DNA of 64,000 nucleotides from Palsa-1248 sp963737835 (GTDB lineage: Bacteria; Gemmatimonadota; Gemmatimonadetes; Gemmatimonadales; Gemmatimonadaceae): assembly GCA_963737835.1 (NCBI GenBank), contig CAVTUH010000001.1, positions 124,001 to 188,000 on the forward strand. The letters run 5' to 3'. The translations under genes and the position numbers were made by a program. Below are positions 9,283 through 17,786 of the stretch, piece by piece. A model generated the notes under the pieces. That model ran no database searches. It was not told where the DNA came from and saw only the letters and a list, made by a program, of their open reading frames with translations. Position 1 is the first letter of the stretch, and each line of letters opens with the position of its first letter.

Positions 9283-12200
9283 TCAGAGCACCAGGTCGAG
9301 GCCGAGGTAATAACTGGCGGTCGGCGGGAACGGGGTTACGTCGTAGCCGCGCCCGATCGCCTGGTTCCCGAAGGCGCTGACCTCCGGGTCGAGGCCATGA
9401 TAGTTGTAGATGGCGAACAGGTTGTACGCCTCGAACGACAGCCGTGCACTGGAGAGGCGACCGAAGCCGTACTTGTTGACCATCAATGTCGGCAGATTGT
9501 AGCTGAGCGCCATCTCGCGCACCTTGAAGAAGCTCGCGGTTTGCGCGTACAGGTTCTGCCCGGTGCTGTTGAGTGCATTCAACCGGCGCACGGCGGCGAG
9601 CGAGTCGGTGCCGAGCCACGGACCCGTGTCGTAGTACAGGTCCGTCAGGTTGATGGTGTTCCCCCCGCGACTCCAGTCGACCAGCCCGAAGACGCGAAAG
9701 CCCTTCCACGTGAACTCGTTCCCCATCGACCAGAGGTAGCCGGGCGAGAAGTCGCCGATCTGCACGTTTCCGGGGATGAAGTTGTTCACGATGTCGGTGA
9801 GCGAGCGGCCTGGTAAGATGAGATCCTCGCCAAAGCCGAAGGCCGGACCCGCGTAGAACGGAGCCACCGGAATCTGGTTCACCACGCTGTAGTTGCGCGC
9901 GAACGTCATCGTGTTGGTCCAGGTGAACCCGTTCCGGAGTTGCAGCGGGGTCGACAGGAAGGAGAGCTCGATGCCCTGGTTGGTGAACTGGCCGCCGTTC
10001 AAATACAGGCTCGTGTACCCGTGTGACGGGGCGACGCCTTGCTGCAGAAGCAGACTGGTGAGGCGCTTCTGGTAGACCGTGGCCGAGAACTGCGCGCGCG
10101 ACTTGAACATCGTCGCATCGAATCCCAGCTCTGTCTCGGTCGACGACTCGGGCTTGACCGTCGGGTCACCCAAAATGGACGGGACCTGCACGCCGTTCAC
10201 GCCATCCAAGAGTGCCTGGTTGAGCGGCGTGTATTTCTGCCCGTACTTCGGCAGGTTCCCCGCTTGGCCGTAGGCCGCGCGCAATTTCAGCTCGTCCATG
10301 AAGCCGACGAACTGCGGGATCCGGTACGAGCCAGCGAAGTGCGGGTAATAGTAGAACTTGCCGATATCGGCGTCGCTCGTCGACCGCTCCGACGTCACGC
10401 CGCCGGTCACGGCGAGACGCGAGTCGAGCATGAGGAGCTGCTCCTGAACGTAGAACGACTGGTCGAAGTCCGCCGTGTGGTAGAAGAAGCTGTTCAGGAT
10501 CGTGCCAGCCGTCGGCGAGTTCACGCCCGACAGGAGATTGTACCCGGTTACCACGGGGTTGGTGTTCGACCACCGGTCCCGCTCGAATCCGACCGCGGTC
10601 GTGGCGTCGAGCCAGGATAGGACCGTGTTCTTGTAGGTCAGGTTCAGCGAGTAGTTGAAGTAATCGATCGTCGCGTCGTTCGACTCCGATGTGCCCGGCA
10701 GACCCGTGTAGATCTGCTGCTCGACCTGGAGGCTGGGCGGCGCATAGAGCAACGCGTGGAAGCTCGACAGATCAGCTCCGCCCAGGGCATTGAACTGAAG
10801 GCTCTGGTGCTCCGTTTTCCACGGGGTCCAGTTGATGTTGCCGTGCCCGATGAACCGGCTCACGTCCTGCGGCGTCTGAATATCGATCGCGTCGGCAACG
10901 GCGTTGGCGGGGCCGAAATCATTGACCGGCCAGCTGCCGTCTGCGTTCTGGCGCCCCAGAGCTTGGATTTGCGGCGTGTAGGAGAAGAAGTTGTACGGGC
11001 TGATGCCAATGTTGTCGTTGCCGGTGATGCCGCGCCGCGTCAGGTCGTGGATGTAGTTGGCACCCGCCGTGACGGTCAACGCCTGCGCGAACTGCTGGGT
11101 GATGCTGGTGTTCAGGGACTGCTTGTTGTACCCCGTGTTGAGCATCGTCCCGTTGTCGTACTTCGAGAGACCCGACAGGAAGTATTGCGTGGAGCCCGAC
11201 GTGCCGCTCACGCTGATGTTCGTCTGGTACGCCGCCTGACCGTTGCCGAAGAGCTGCCGCTGGTAGTTTTGGCCTGGCGCGTAGATCGAGGCGATGTGGG
11301 CGTTGTCGGCGGCAATGGCCGCGGGCTTGCTATCGTGCTGGATATCGTTCACGTAAAAGGACTGTGCACTTGCCAGGGTCGGGAACGAGCGAGTGGGATA
11401 CTCGTTCGAGATCGCGTAGTGGCCGACCTGGCCGCTGAAGTCCCAGCGCGGCTTGCCGGTGGTCCCGCGTTTCGTCGGTGATGACGACCACCCCTGCGGA
11501 CGCCTTGGAGCCGTAGATCGCCGACGCCGACGCGCCCTTCAGGATCTCGATGCTCTCGATGTCGTCCGGGTTGATGTCGGCGATGCGGTTGACGCCGTTG
11601 TCTTCCTGGCTCGGGGCACCGCCCGCGCCCGCACCCGTGGACGTTACGCCGCCCCCCGCCTTGTTGATGGCGTTCTCGCCGGCGTTGACGGTCTGGTTGT
11701 TCACGATCACGCCGTCGATCACGTAGAGCGGCTCGGCGTTACCGAAGATCGACGTCACGCCACGGACTTGCACTTCGAGACCACCGCCCGGGGCGCCACC
11801 ATTGTTGGACTCGATCACGGCGCCCGGGATCTTCCCTTCCAGCGAGTTCTCGAGGGTCGGCGCGGGGACCTGATTGACTTCCTGCGTCGTCACGACGGCG
11901 ACGGCATTCGCCGCGTTCTGCGAGGCGACGGTCGTCGCAACACCTGTCACGACCTGCGTCTCGAGGCGCAGGACGTCACGCTGTAGCGAGACCGTGTACT
12001 CCGTCTTGCCGGCCGTGATCGGGATCGTCTGCGCCAAGTAACCGATCCGACGGATTGTAATGGTCTTGGCATCGGACGGGATGCGCAGGCTGAACGTCCC
12101 GCTGTCGGTCGTATTCTGGCCGATCGTGGTGCCGGTGACCAGCACCTGGGCTGCCGGAATCGGCTTGTTCTCGGCCGCATCCGTGACATGCCCGGTTACC

Positions 12201-12304
12201 CGCGCCTCGCCCTGAGCGAGCGCGGTCGTTGCCCATGGAGCGAGCGCAAATAACGCGAGCCCCAATGCGCCGCGGCGAACCGCGGCGACTGACGTAATGC
12301 CCAT
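9283..12304 (-). CDS. SusC/RagA family TonB-dependent outer-membrane porin (copy 2), apparent frameshift
   Basis: The start at 12304 follows GAGGGGG. A signal peptide (about 1-31, ending ALAQ) is followed by the carboxypeptidase-regulatory-like domain (VTGHVTDAAENKPIPAAQV), the plug (NNGGAPGGGLEVQVRGV, YVIDGVIVNN, ILKGASASAIYGSKASAG) and the barrel, ending DPEVSAFGNQAIGRGYDVTP..LGLDLVL. The frame breaks at VVVIT: removing one G of the pair at 11477/11478 restores IT-T-KRGTTGKPRW and a continuous 1,006-residue protein. Unlike copy 1, the break lies inside the plug, so if real it would leave only a 324-residue stub. The paralogy, gene order and junction to SusD match copy 1, so the two operons arose by tandem duplication. 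Confidence 0.9.
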
Positions 12305-12603
12305 GTATCCCCCTCTAGTGGGATCCGTGATTGAGCTAATTGCCGCCCGCGCGGTTCCGGCACGGGCGGATTTGCGAGTTACTGCCGACGCGCACCGCCG
12401 AGTGCGTGTCGACTACTCGCGTCGTCCACAGATTTCCTGCACTGCACGAACATCACTCTTCGCGATAGGGTCTCCTCTTCGAATGGTTGACCAACCGTGC
12501 AAATCCGTCCCTCACTAAGCAGATCGGCCCCCGACGACTAGTCCTCAGGGGTCCCGGATCTCAGGGGCGCATTTCGTTATGACATTTTTATTCGCGCGCG
12601 CCT

Positions 12604-12632
12604 TAGATAACTCTCCCGCCTATGTGTGTCAA
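12604..12632 (-). promoter_or_regulatory. Sigma70-type promoter of the second SusC-SusD operon
   Basis: On the minus strand a perfect TTGACA (12627-12632) is followed after 17 bp by TATCTA (12604-12609). The expected start near 12597 gives an unusually long leader of about 290 bases ahead of SusC copy 2. The stretch is also locally AT-rich, unlike the surroundings. Confidence 0.6.
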
Positions 12633-12745
12633 TAATGGGAGGGGCGGCGGCCGAAGGACTTGGCGTTAGCGATGGGTTAGGGAAAGGGAGTGTTGGGCGC
12701 ATCGCTGCTGGATCGCGGGCCAGGCCGACAACATAAGAAAGAACG

Positions 12746-12771
12746 GGGGCCAGGGATCTGTCCCTGGCCCC
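12746..12771 (-). terminator. Perfect 11-bp hairpin after the cupin gene
   Basis: GGGGCCAGGGA, four-base loop TCTG, TCCCTGGCCCC. It lies about 70 bp past the cupin stop and would terminate leftward transcription before the SusC promoter. On the minus strand the sequence after the stem is TTCTTTC-like. Confidence 0.65.
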
Positions 12772-12842
12772 GCCTCCGCCCTGCCCTTCTACGGCTTAAT
12801 TCTGAACCCGTCAAGCGGTTCGCGAGCTCGGCGCACCGAGCT

Positions 12843-13250
12843 TCACCGCGCCGGAGCGCGGAGATAGTGGTCGCTCCCGTCGAGCCAGTCCTGGCGCGGC
12901 GGGCAGAAAATGTCGAGATCGAGGGTGTCTTCGAGCGCCTCCGCTCGGTGCGGCACGTGCGGCGGAATGAGCAGGACCTCACCCGCGTGCACGTCATACA
13001 CGTGATGGTCCGGGGTCCCTTCCGTGCCGAGCCAGAGGCGCAGCGCCCCCTCGAGGATGTACGTCATCTGCTCGTTCATGTGCGAGTGCAGCGGGACGAC
13101 GCAGCCGCGCTTCAGGTAGACGTGCGCCATCATCATCCGCTCGCCGGTAATGAGTCGCCGTGCGAGCAGCGGCGACAGCGTCTCGCGGGGCATGGCATCC
13201 CAGCGGTGGAAGCTGGGGGTGGGGGTGGGGGTGGGGGCAGTGGGTGGCAT
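12843..13250 (-). CDS. Small single-domain cupin protein
   Basis: The protein has 135 residues. The beta-barrel cupin motif 1 is clear (KRGCVVPLHSHMNEQMTYILEG, with His55, His57 and Glu60/Gln61 as likely metal ligands). Motif 2 includes PPHVPHRAEA with His101. There is no signal peptide, so it should be cytoplasmic. Such stand-alone cupins bind a divalent metal and act as small isomerases, dioxygenases or ligand sensors; this one cannot be assigned. The start at 13250 keeps the FHRWDAMP segment typical of the family. It is preceded by a (Thr-Pro) run encoded by a G-quadruplex-like G5T repeat at 13215-13237. Element E2 separates it from the upstream gene. Confidence 0.82.
   Translation of the reverse strand: MPPTAPTPTPTPSFHRWDAMPRETLSPLLARRLITGERMMMAHVYLKRGCVVPLHSHMNEQMTYILEGALRLWLGTEGTPDHHVYDVHAGEVLLIPPHVPHRAEALEDTLDLDIFCPPRQDWLDGSDHYLRAPAR
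13215..13237 (+). other. G-quadruplex-like G5-T repeat at the cupin 5' end
   Basis: Four runs of five G's separated by single T's lie on the plus strand. They encode the Pro-Thr repeat near the N-terminus of the leftward cupin gene, so the G-rich strand is the transcribed template. Four G5 tracts with one-base loops meet the sequence rule for a very stable intramolecular G-quadruplex. Formation in the cell is not shown. Confidence 0.6.
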
Positions 13251-13260
13251 GGGGGGAGGG

Positions 13261-13373
13261 CTAGACGTTGGACGTTAGACGTTGGACGTTGGAGAACTTA
13301 ACGAGAGGTTGCCACCACGCGGCGTCACACGCCCACGGTGTTAGTTCTCTAACGTCCAACGTCCAACGTCCAG
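13261..13373. repeat. Composite heptad element, core variant, copy E2
   Basis: The outer arms are the same inverted ACGTTRG heptads, starting CTAGACGTTGG and ending in AACGTCCAG. The core lacks the GGGCCAGC stem and instead carries an imperfect inverted pair, GAGAACTTAAC / GTTAGTTCTC, around a 38-base centre. It lies between two leftward genes, just past the stop of the 13376-14614 gene. Confidence 0.8.
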
Positions 13374-13375
13374 CC

Positions 13376-14614
13376 CTACGGCAGCCGATCCGGCATCACG
13401 TCCTGCACCTGCGCCATCGGGGCGAGCGTCCGCAGCGCACGCTCGAGTGGAGCGGCGCCGCTGTCGGGATTGGCCGTAATCCGGAGATAGTAATAGCGGT
13501 CCTTTCCGCGGAGCATGCCGCCAACCACGACGGCATCGACGGAGTCGACCGCGGCTTGTCGTTGCTCCGGCGATGCGTCGGGCCTGAACATGACCCAGAG
13601 CTTGTTGCGCACAACGCGTCCAGGCAACCCCGGCACGTTGGTGAGGATATTGTCGGGTGCGCGTGAGTCCTCCTGCTCGTCGCGCGGTATCGTCTCCGAC
13701 GCGCGGAATGGCACGGTGAACACGTAGCTCCCCGTGCCCTCGAGACTCACCTTGAAACCGGTGACGCCTTTGGGCACCGAGACAGTGACGGTGCGTGCAG
13801 CGGTGGTGTCGCCCGAGCGCAACTCGATCGTGCCGTCATCGGCCGTCAGGGGATCGTGGCCCGGTCTCGCGAGCAGCTTGTCAAAGCTCCACCGCACCGC
13901 CGGAGATTCGGCACCCGTGCTGTCGACGAGGGGCAGCGTCTCCGCTCCGACGAAGTGCAGTGCGTCCGTCGGACGGGCCGGAGCGCCCGGGCCGTTGGGC
14001 GGAGCCGTCGAAGCGGGTGCTGCGCCCAAGGGATTGGCACCACCCACGAGCACCACCGTCCCAGGTGCCGCTTTGGGGGTTGGCGGCGGCGGTGGCGCTG
14101 GAGGTGGCGGTGTGGACGTCGGCGGCTTCACAGCAGCCACAGGCGCACTGTCGGCGTGCATCGCCGGCGCACCCGACGTCAGGACGAGCGCTGCACGACC
14201 CGCGACAAGTGCGACTGGTGCATGGAGCCGGTCGATGCCCCGGTTGACGAGTGCCACGGGCATCGTGACCACGCGGTTGACTGAGTCGAACGCAGGCATC
14301 CCAGCGAGGATGGGCTCGATAGGTCCGCAGGGGGACGCCCCGGCCGCCCGGGCGATTGTCACGAACATACCGGCGTTGAGGCGGACGTCGAAGACCGCGC
14401 AGCCCATCTGCTCCTCTGGCTTAGGCACGGCAGACGAATCGATGGGCGGTGGTGGTTTGACCCGGCTGTGCCCGCCGCCGCCGCCCCCGTGTATCGGCAG
14501 TTGAGCCGGCAGTTGAGCCCCCGCGGACTTCGAGGCGATGCTCAGGGCGGCGAGCCAAGCGGCGCTAACCAGAATCGCCCGGCCGACGGCGTGCAAGGAT
14601 ACGGGGACCTGCAT
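13376..14614 (-). CDS. Secreted proline-rich protein, unknown function
   Basis: The protein has 412 residues with a signal peptide (about 1-33, ending SAGAQ), a Gly/Pro-rich linker, and a long Pro/Ala/Thr-rich region (about 155-215, including a PPPPAPPPPP run). A C-terminal part (about 220-410) has regular beta-type sequence such as TVTVSVPKGVTGFKVSLEGTGSYVFTVPF. The last 80 residues (NKLWVMFRPDASPEQRQAAVDSV..GGMLRGKDRYYYLRI) look like a small alpha/beta domain of the peptidase-inhibitor I9 or propeptide type; this is a guess from pattern. It is probably periplasmic or surface-exposed. The gene lies downstream of the pilin and may be unrelated to it. I do not recognise the family. Confidence 0.75.
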   Translation of the reverse strand: MQVPVSLHAVGRAILVSAAWLAALSIASKSAGAQLPAQLPIHGGGGGGHSRVKPPPPIDSSAVPKPEEQMGCAVFDVRLNAGMFVTIARAAGASPCGPIEPILAGMPAFDSVNRVVTMPVALVNRGIDRLHAPVALVAGRAALVLTSGAPAMHADSAPVAAVKPPTSTPPPPAPPPPPTPKAAPGTVVLVGGANPLGAAPASTAPPNGPGAPARPTDALHFVGAETLPLVDSTGAESPAVRWSFDKLLARPGHDPLTADDGTIELRSGDTTAARTVTVSVPKGVTGFKVSLEGTGSYVFTVPFRASETIPRDEQEDSRAPDNILTNVPGLPGRVVRNKLWVMFRPDASPEQRQAAVDSVDAVVVGGMLRGKDRYYYLRITANPDSGAAPLERALRTLAPMAQVQDVMPDRLP

Positions 14615-14633
14615 GGAGCAGAAGGTAACGGCA

Positions 14634-14755
14634 GGGGTCAGGGGCCAGGGATCAGGAATCAGGGGTCAGGGAACAAAACACAGGTCCGATCAGGATACGC
14701 ACGACTGGCCCTGGTGGTTTGTTCCCGTGCCCCCTGACCCCTGACCCCTGATCCC
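14634..14755. repeat. Composite heptad element with a different 7-bp unit (GGGGTCA)
   Basis: The left arm has about six 7-bp units of the form GGRNYCA, followed by an A-rich stretch. A 50-base centre includes CTGGCCCTGG, and the right arm has four inverted units (TGACCCC type). The overall plan (inverted heptad arms, A/T tract, centre) matches the ACGTTRG elements, but the heptad sequence is unrelated. It lies between the pilin stop and the start of the 14614 gene, next to the pilin terminator. Confidence 0.75.
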
Positions 14756-14776
14756 GCCGTTCGGTCCCTCACGCAC

Positions 14777-14812
14777 CGAGGGCCAGCCGCGGTCGCCCGC
14801 AGCTGGCCCTCG
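14777..14812 (-). terminator. Pilin terminator with the element-type stem
   Basis: The stem CGAGGGCCAGC / GCTGGCCCTCG has a 14-base loop and lies 27 bp past the pilin stop. It is the same stem sequence found inside elements E1, E3, E4, E5 and E7, but here without ACGTTRG arms. Confidence 0.75.
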
Positions 14813-14838
14813 AACCATTGCGCTCCTGCTGCTGCCTG

Positions 14839-15228
14839 TTACGGGCAGTACGGCGCGCCTTCGTCCTCGTTCGCAGTCGTCGCGTACGTGCCGATTGCGA
14901 TGTGGCACCCCGACGGCGTGGCACCGACCAACCCCACGTGGGTCGCGGTCGCTTCCCAGCCGGTCCCGCTCGCGTTCGAGACGCTGTACGTCACACCCTG
15001 CGACGCGTCGAACTGCGTGGTCGCCAACGACGTCGTGTAGGTGGTGTTGTCTGCGAAGTACGCCTCCTCAGCCGTGACCAGGTTGCGCAGGTCCGACTTG
15101 AGGGTGGCCAGGTAGGCCTGTTGCTTCGTGTTGGCGAACTTCGGAATCGCGATCGCCGCCAAAATGCCGATGATGACGACCACGATCAACAACTCGATCA
15201 GCGTGAAGCCCTTCCGGTTCTGCGTCAT
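14839..15228 (-). CDS. pilA: Type IV pilin (PilA-like major pilin)
   Basis: The protein has 129 residues. The prepilin leader is seven residues (MTQNRKG), cleaved before FTLIELLIVVVIIGILAAIA, with Glu5 of the mature chain present, as required for filament assembly. The N-terminal helix is followed by a short globular domain with two Cys (CHIAIG.. and the CP C-terminus) that could form the usual C-terminal disulfide loop. AGGAG lies 6 bp upstream of the ATG. The protein should be cleaved and methylated by PilD and assembled by the PilB/PilC machine, none of which is in this window. It could also be a major pseudopilin of a type II system, but length and sequence fit PilA better. Confidence 0.88.
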   Translation of the reverse strand: MTQNRKGFTLIELLIVVVIIGILAAIAIPKFANTKQQAYLATLKSDLRNLVTAEEAYFADNTTYTTSLATTQFDASQGVTYSVSNASGTGWEATATHVGLVGATPSGCHIAIGTYATTANEDEGAPYCP

Positions 15229-15589
15229 TGCTGACTCCTAAGAGGTGGTGTGTGGACTTCGGGCTTCGGCCGACCATCGCCATCGCTGGCGTTACTCGCG
15301 AACCCTTCGTTCGCGCCGTGCCCAATCCGAGGCTAGGAGAAAGCAAGTCCATTGCCGGCGGGTACGCTGGCGTAACATCTTGTTATACCGATAGTTGCAG
15401 TTGTGATGAACCGCACCGTCCAATCCCTGTACGGCGCAATGCGGCGGTTTCTCGCGAGGTGCGGCAGAACGACCGGACCACTGCGCTCGCTCGCGGACCA
15501 GGGGGTGGCGACCAATGGACAACCAACGCCAGGCTGTCGGCCGCTATAATGCACCATAGGACCCGTTTGCCCCGTTGCGGAGAACTTCT
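15229..15589. other. Intergenic region between divergent pilin and lipoprotein genes
   Basis: About 360 bp with no credible ORF. On the minus strand TATAAC (near 15385) could be a pilin -10. On the plus strand a perfect TATAAT at 15545-15550 lies 40 bp before the small lipoprotein start. Neither has a convincing -35, and no sigma54-type GG-GC pair was found. Confidence 0.35.
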
Positions 15590-15832
15590 ATGAACACGGC
15601 ACGCCTTCTACCCGGGCTCGTTATCGCCGCCACCTGTTTGCTCGCCGCCTGCGGCACTTCGGCGACCGCGCCATCAGGGGTGTGTGCGTCCGACGAGCAG
15701 GAAGCGGCGCTGTTGTACGGTCCACCCCTCTCGGTCACCACGAGTGGCGACACAACCACCTACACGTGGGGTGGGGGCAAGGTGCGCTTCATCGCGGAAG
15801 GGTCCACCTGTGTCGAGCAGCAGGGACAGTAA
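15590..15832 (+). CDS. Small lipoprotein, unknown function
   Basis: The protein has 80 residues. The signal peptide ends in a good lipobox (LLAAC, Cys near 19), followed by about 60 residues with two Cys (VCASDEQE.. and STCVEQQGQ) and a short beta-like stretch (TTSGDTTTYTWGGGKVRFIAEG). The start at 15590 is set by GGAG eight bases upstream; an in-frame ATG-like start 15 bases earlier lacks this. A TATAAT box lies upstream at 15545. It is transcribed divergently from the pilin. No family recognised. Confidence 0.7.
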   Translation: MNTARLLPGLVIAATCLLAACGTSATAPSGVCASDEQEAALLYGPPLSVTTSGDTTTYTWGGGKVRFIAEGSTCVEQQGQ

Positions 15833-15937
15833 TAGCAGCGGCGGCTAGCGGTGCTGCCCTGGATCGGAGCGCAGACCGCGGAGAACGGGCACCGGGTACC
15901 GCACCACTCGAAGCGCTCGGCGCCTCTGTTTTTGCCT

Positions 15938-17323
15938 TTAGCTCGCGCTATTAGAGAGTTGCGCGCCCTTGCGGCAGGCCTTGGTGGCCTCAGGCGTCGG
16001 GAGGGTGCACATCGCTTCGCGTTCGGCCATCGTGGACGCCAGCGACACGATGAGCTCCCCGACCCGCTGATAGCAAATCGGCTTGTCGCTCGCCAGCGGA
16101 ATTGCCGCGCAAACCCCGAACCCCGCGTCGGCCTTGGCCTGATTGTCGACGAAGCTCTCGGCCGCGCCTGAATAGCAGTATTGCCGCAGCGACGGCGTTC
16201 CCACGGTGCAGAGGTGAACGGCAACCTCCGCGTGATAGCTCGAGAAGGCGCTGATGTCGCGGCCAAGGCTCTCGTAGCACCAGGAGCGATAGTTCGGTGC
16301 CGCGCCGTCGCAGTCGTGCGCCGCCTTCGGGATGCTCGCGCGGTCGAGATACAGCATGAGTGCGGTCTGAATACGGTAGCACTCACGCTCGTAGCGATCG
16401 CCCACGATCGAGCACGGGTACTGCTTGTCCGTTGAGTCCATTGCCTTGAACGTCTCTCTGCCCGACCCGTTTCCCATGTGCATGCCTGTCATCGACGCCA
16501 TGCCATTCGTCTTCGAGTGGTCGTGCGCCGCGAGCAACGTGGCGGGGTGTTCTGGCTGGGTGACGTGCGTGATGTTCTCCATGAACGCGCCGCCATAGCA
16601 CGATTCGCGGTGCCACCGGTCGCCCAGCAGATCGCACGCGACGAGCGCCTTGGGCAGGTCATGATCGAGCGCCATGTTGAGGCCGTGACCCATGCCGTGC
16701 AGACATTGGAAGAGGAGCCAGCGCTTGTCCGCAGCGTTCTCGTATGGGGCGCACGCGCCCTCGACCACCTGAGGATCGGCGGTTCCGCGCATATCGAAGT
16801 ACGCCTGCAGCACACCGTGATAACATCCCGACGCGAACTCCGGCGTGCAATGCGAAAACGTCTTGTCGATATCAGGCGTGCGCCGGAACGCATCGATGCC
16901 AATGCCGTGCGCGTACATGTGCATCTCGCGATCGACATCGGGATCGGAATGCGAGAGCTCGCGCAACAGATTCAGCGCGCCTTCAACGCCGCCATTGGCG
17001 ATCCGCTGATCGAAGACCGCCCGGTAGCATGTCATCTTGAGCGATGCGGTCTTGGCCACGCAGCTCCGGGCCAGCTGCTTGGTCGAGTCCGGGACCGCCG
17101 TGCTATCGGACGGCGCGGCCGCGACGGCGACCGAGCCCCGTTGCTGTGTAACGAATGTGGCGACCCGATAGCCGCCCACCGCTCCGACCACGAGCGAGAC
17201 GCCGACGAGCAGGCCGACGACGGCAGCGGTGCTCGCAGGGATCTCGACCGCTCCGCGGCGAGCCCGCAATCGGACTTGCCTGCTTGGCGAACGCGCGGCG
17301 TCGGCAGCAGAAGATTGTGGCAC
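15938..17323 (-). CDS. Membrane-anchored protein with nine cysteine-pair repeats, unknown function
   Basis: The protein has 461 residues from a GTG start. A single membrane helix (about 31-55) has Arg before it and a linker after it, so the bulk should be periplasmic. Eighteen Cys form nine pairs: 88/99, 159/167, 191/207, 230/242, 304/315, 338/349, 372/383, 405/417 and 439/450. Most have the form C-x(10-11)-C-Y. In the C-terminal half the pairs recur every 33-34 residues, the period of helical TPR/Sel1-like repeats, so a disulfide-stapled solenoid is likely. Between pairs 4 and 5 is an insert rich in His and Met (about 253-284). Motifs HMYAHGIGID and CLHGMGHGLN add further His. No named family recognised. 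The insert suggests metal contact, which is inference. Confidence 0.75.
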   Translation of the reverse strand: MPQSSAADAARSPSRQVRLRARRGAVEIPASTAAVVGLLVGVSLVVGAVGGYRVATFVTQQRGSVAVAAAPSDSTAVPDSTKQLARSCVAKTASLKMTCYRAVFDQRIANGGVEGALNLLRELSHSDPDVDREMHMYAHGIGIDAFRRTPDIDKTFSHCTPEFASGCYHGVLQAYFDMRGTADPQVVEGACAPYENAADKRWLLFQCLHGMGHGLNMALDHDLPKALVACDLLGDRWHRESCYGGAFMENITHVTQPEHPATLLAAHDHSKTNGMASMTGMHMGNGSGRETFKAMDSTDKQYPCSIVGDRYERECYRIQTALMLYLDRASIPKAAHDCDGAAPNYRSWCYESLGRDISAFSSYHAEVAVHLCTVGTPSLRQYCYSGAAESFVDNQAKADAGFGVCAAIPLASDKPICYQRVGELIVSLASTMAEREAMCTLPTPEATKACRKGAQLSNSAS

Positions 17324-17453
17324 GGTGCAGAGAAGACGAGCGGGCCGCTCGCGGGGATACGACGCGGGCGGACAGCGCAGGCGCCGGCCCTACCCGCCCA
17401 ATCTCGCGTCGTTGCGGGCGGTCATGCCCCTCCCCTCAAGGACCCCAGAACCC

Positions 17454-17729
17454 CTACCTGGCGCGCTGCCGTCCTCCTGCCCTGCTGGCCGGCGATACGT
17501 CGATCATGAGGGCGATCACGAGGCCGATAATGGGGCCCACAGTCCAGTGCCCGGCGTACCAGTGCTGAACAGCCGTGTACCAGAGCAACGTGGTCGGCAA
17601 GAACACAAAGCCCAGCGCCGGCCAGAGCGGAGTGGGAAAAATCCCCTGGAACCACGTTGAGAAAAACCAGACCAGCGCGACCACGAGGCGCGGGGCCGCG
17701 AGCGCGAGAACCGCCAGAAAACATGGCAT
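17454..17729 (-). CDS. Small integral membrane protein, unknown function
   Basis: The protein has 91 residues with three hydrophobic segments (about 4-28, 34-52 and 62-78). Sequence blocks PRLVVALVWFFSTWF, LWPALGFVFLPTTLLWY and GPIIGLVIALMIDVS look like a conserved small membrane family found in several bacterial phyla, without known function. It lies upstream of the cysteine-repeat gene in the same direction, with a gap of 130 bp. A short Arg/Gly tail follows the last helix. Confidence 0.7.
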   Translation of the reverse strand: MPCFLAVLALAAPRLVVALVWFFSTWFQGIFPTPLWPALGFVFLPTTLLWYTAVQHWYAGHWTVGPIIGLVIALMIDVSPASRAGGRQRAR

Positions 17730-17786
17730 GGCAGAGATGGCTTGAAGGGGTGGAGTCGGGACAAACGAACCGCGTGTTCGTTCACC

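Larger units (their letters stand above)
12305..12842. other. Long intergenic region upstream of SusC copy 2
   Basis: About 540 bp with no credible gene. It contains the promoter at 12604-12632, a leader of about 290 bases between that promoter and the SusC ATG, and a perfect GGGGCCAGGGA hairpin at 12746-12771 downstream of the cupin gene. The leader has several short GC-rich inverted segments, but no known riboswitch class was recognised. Confidence 0.5.
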
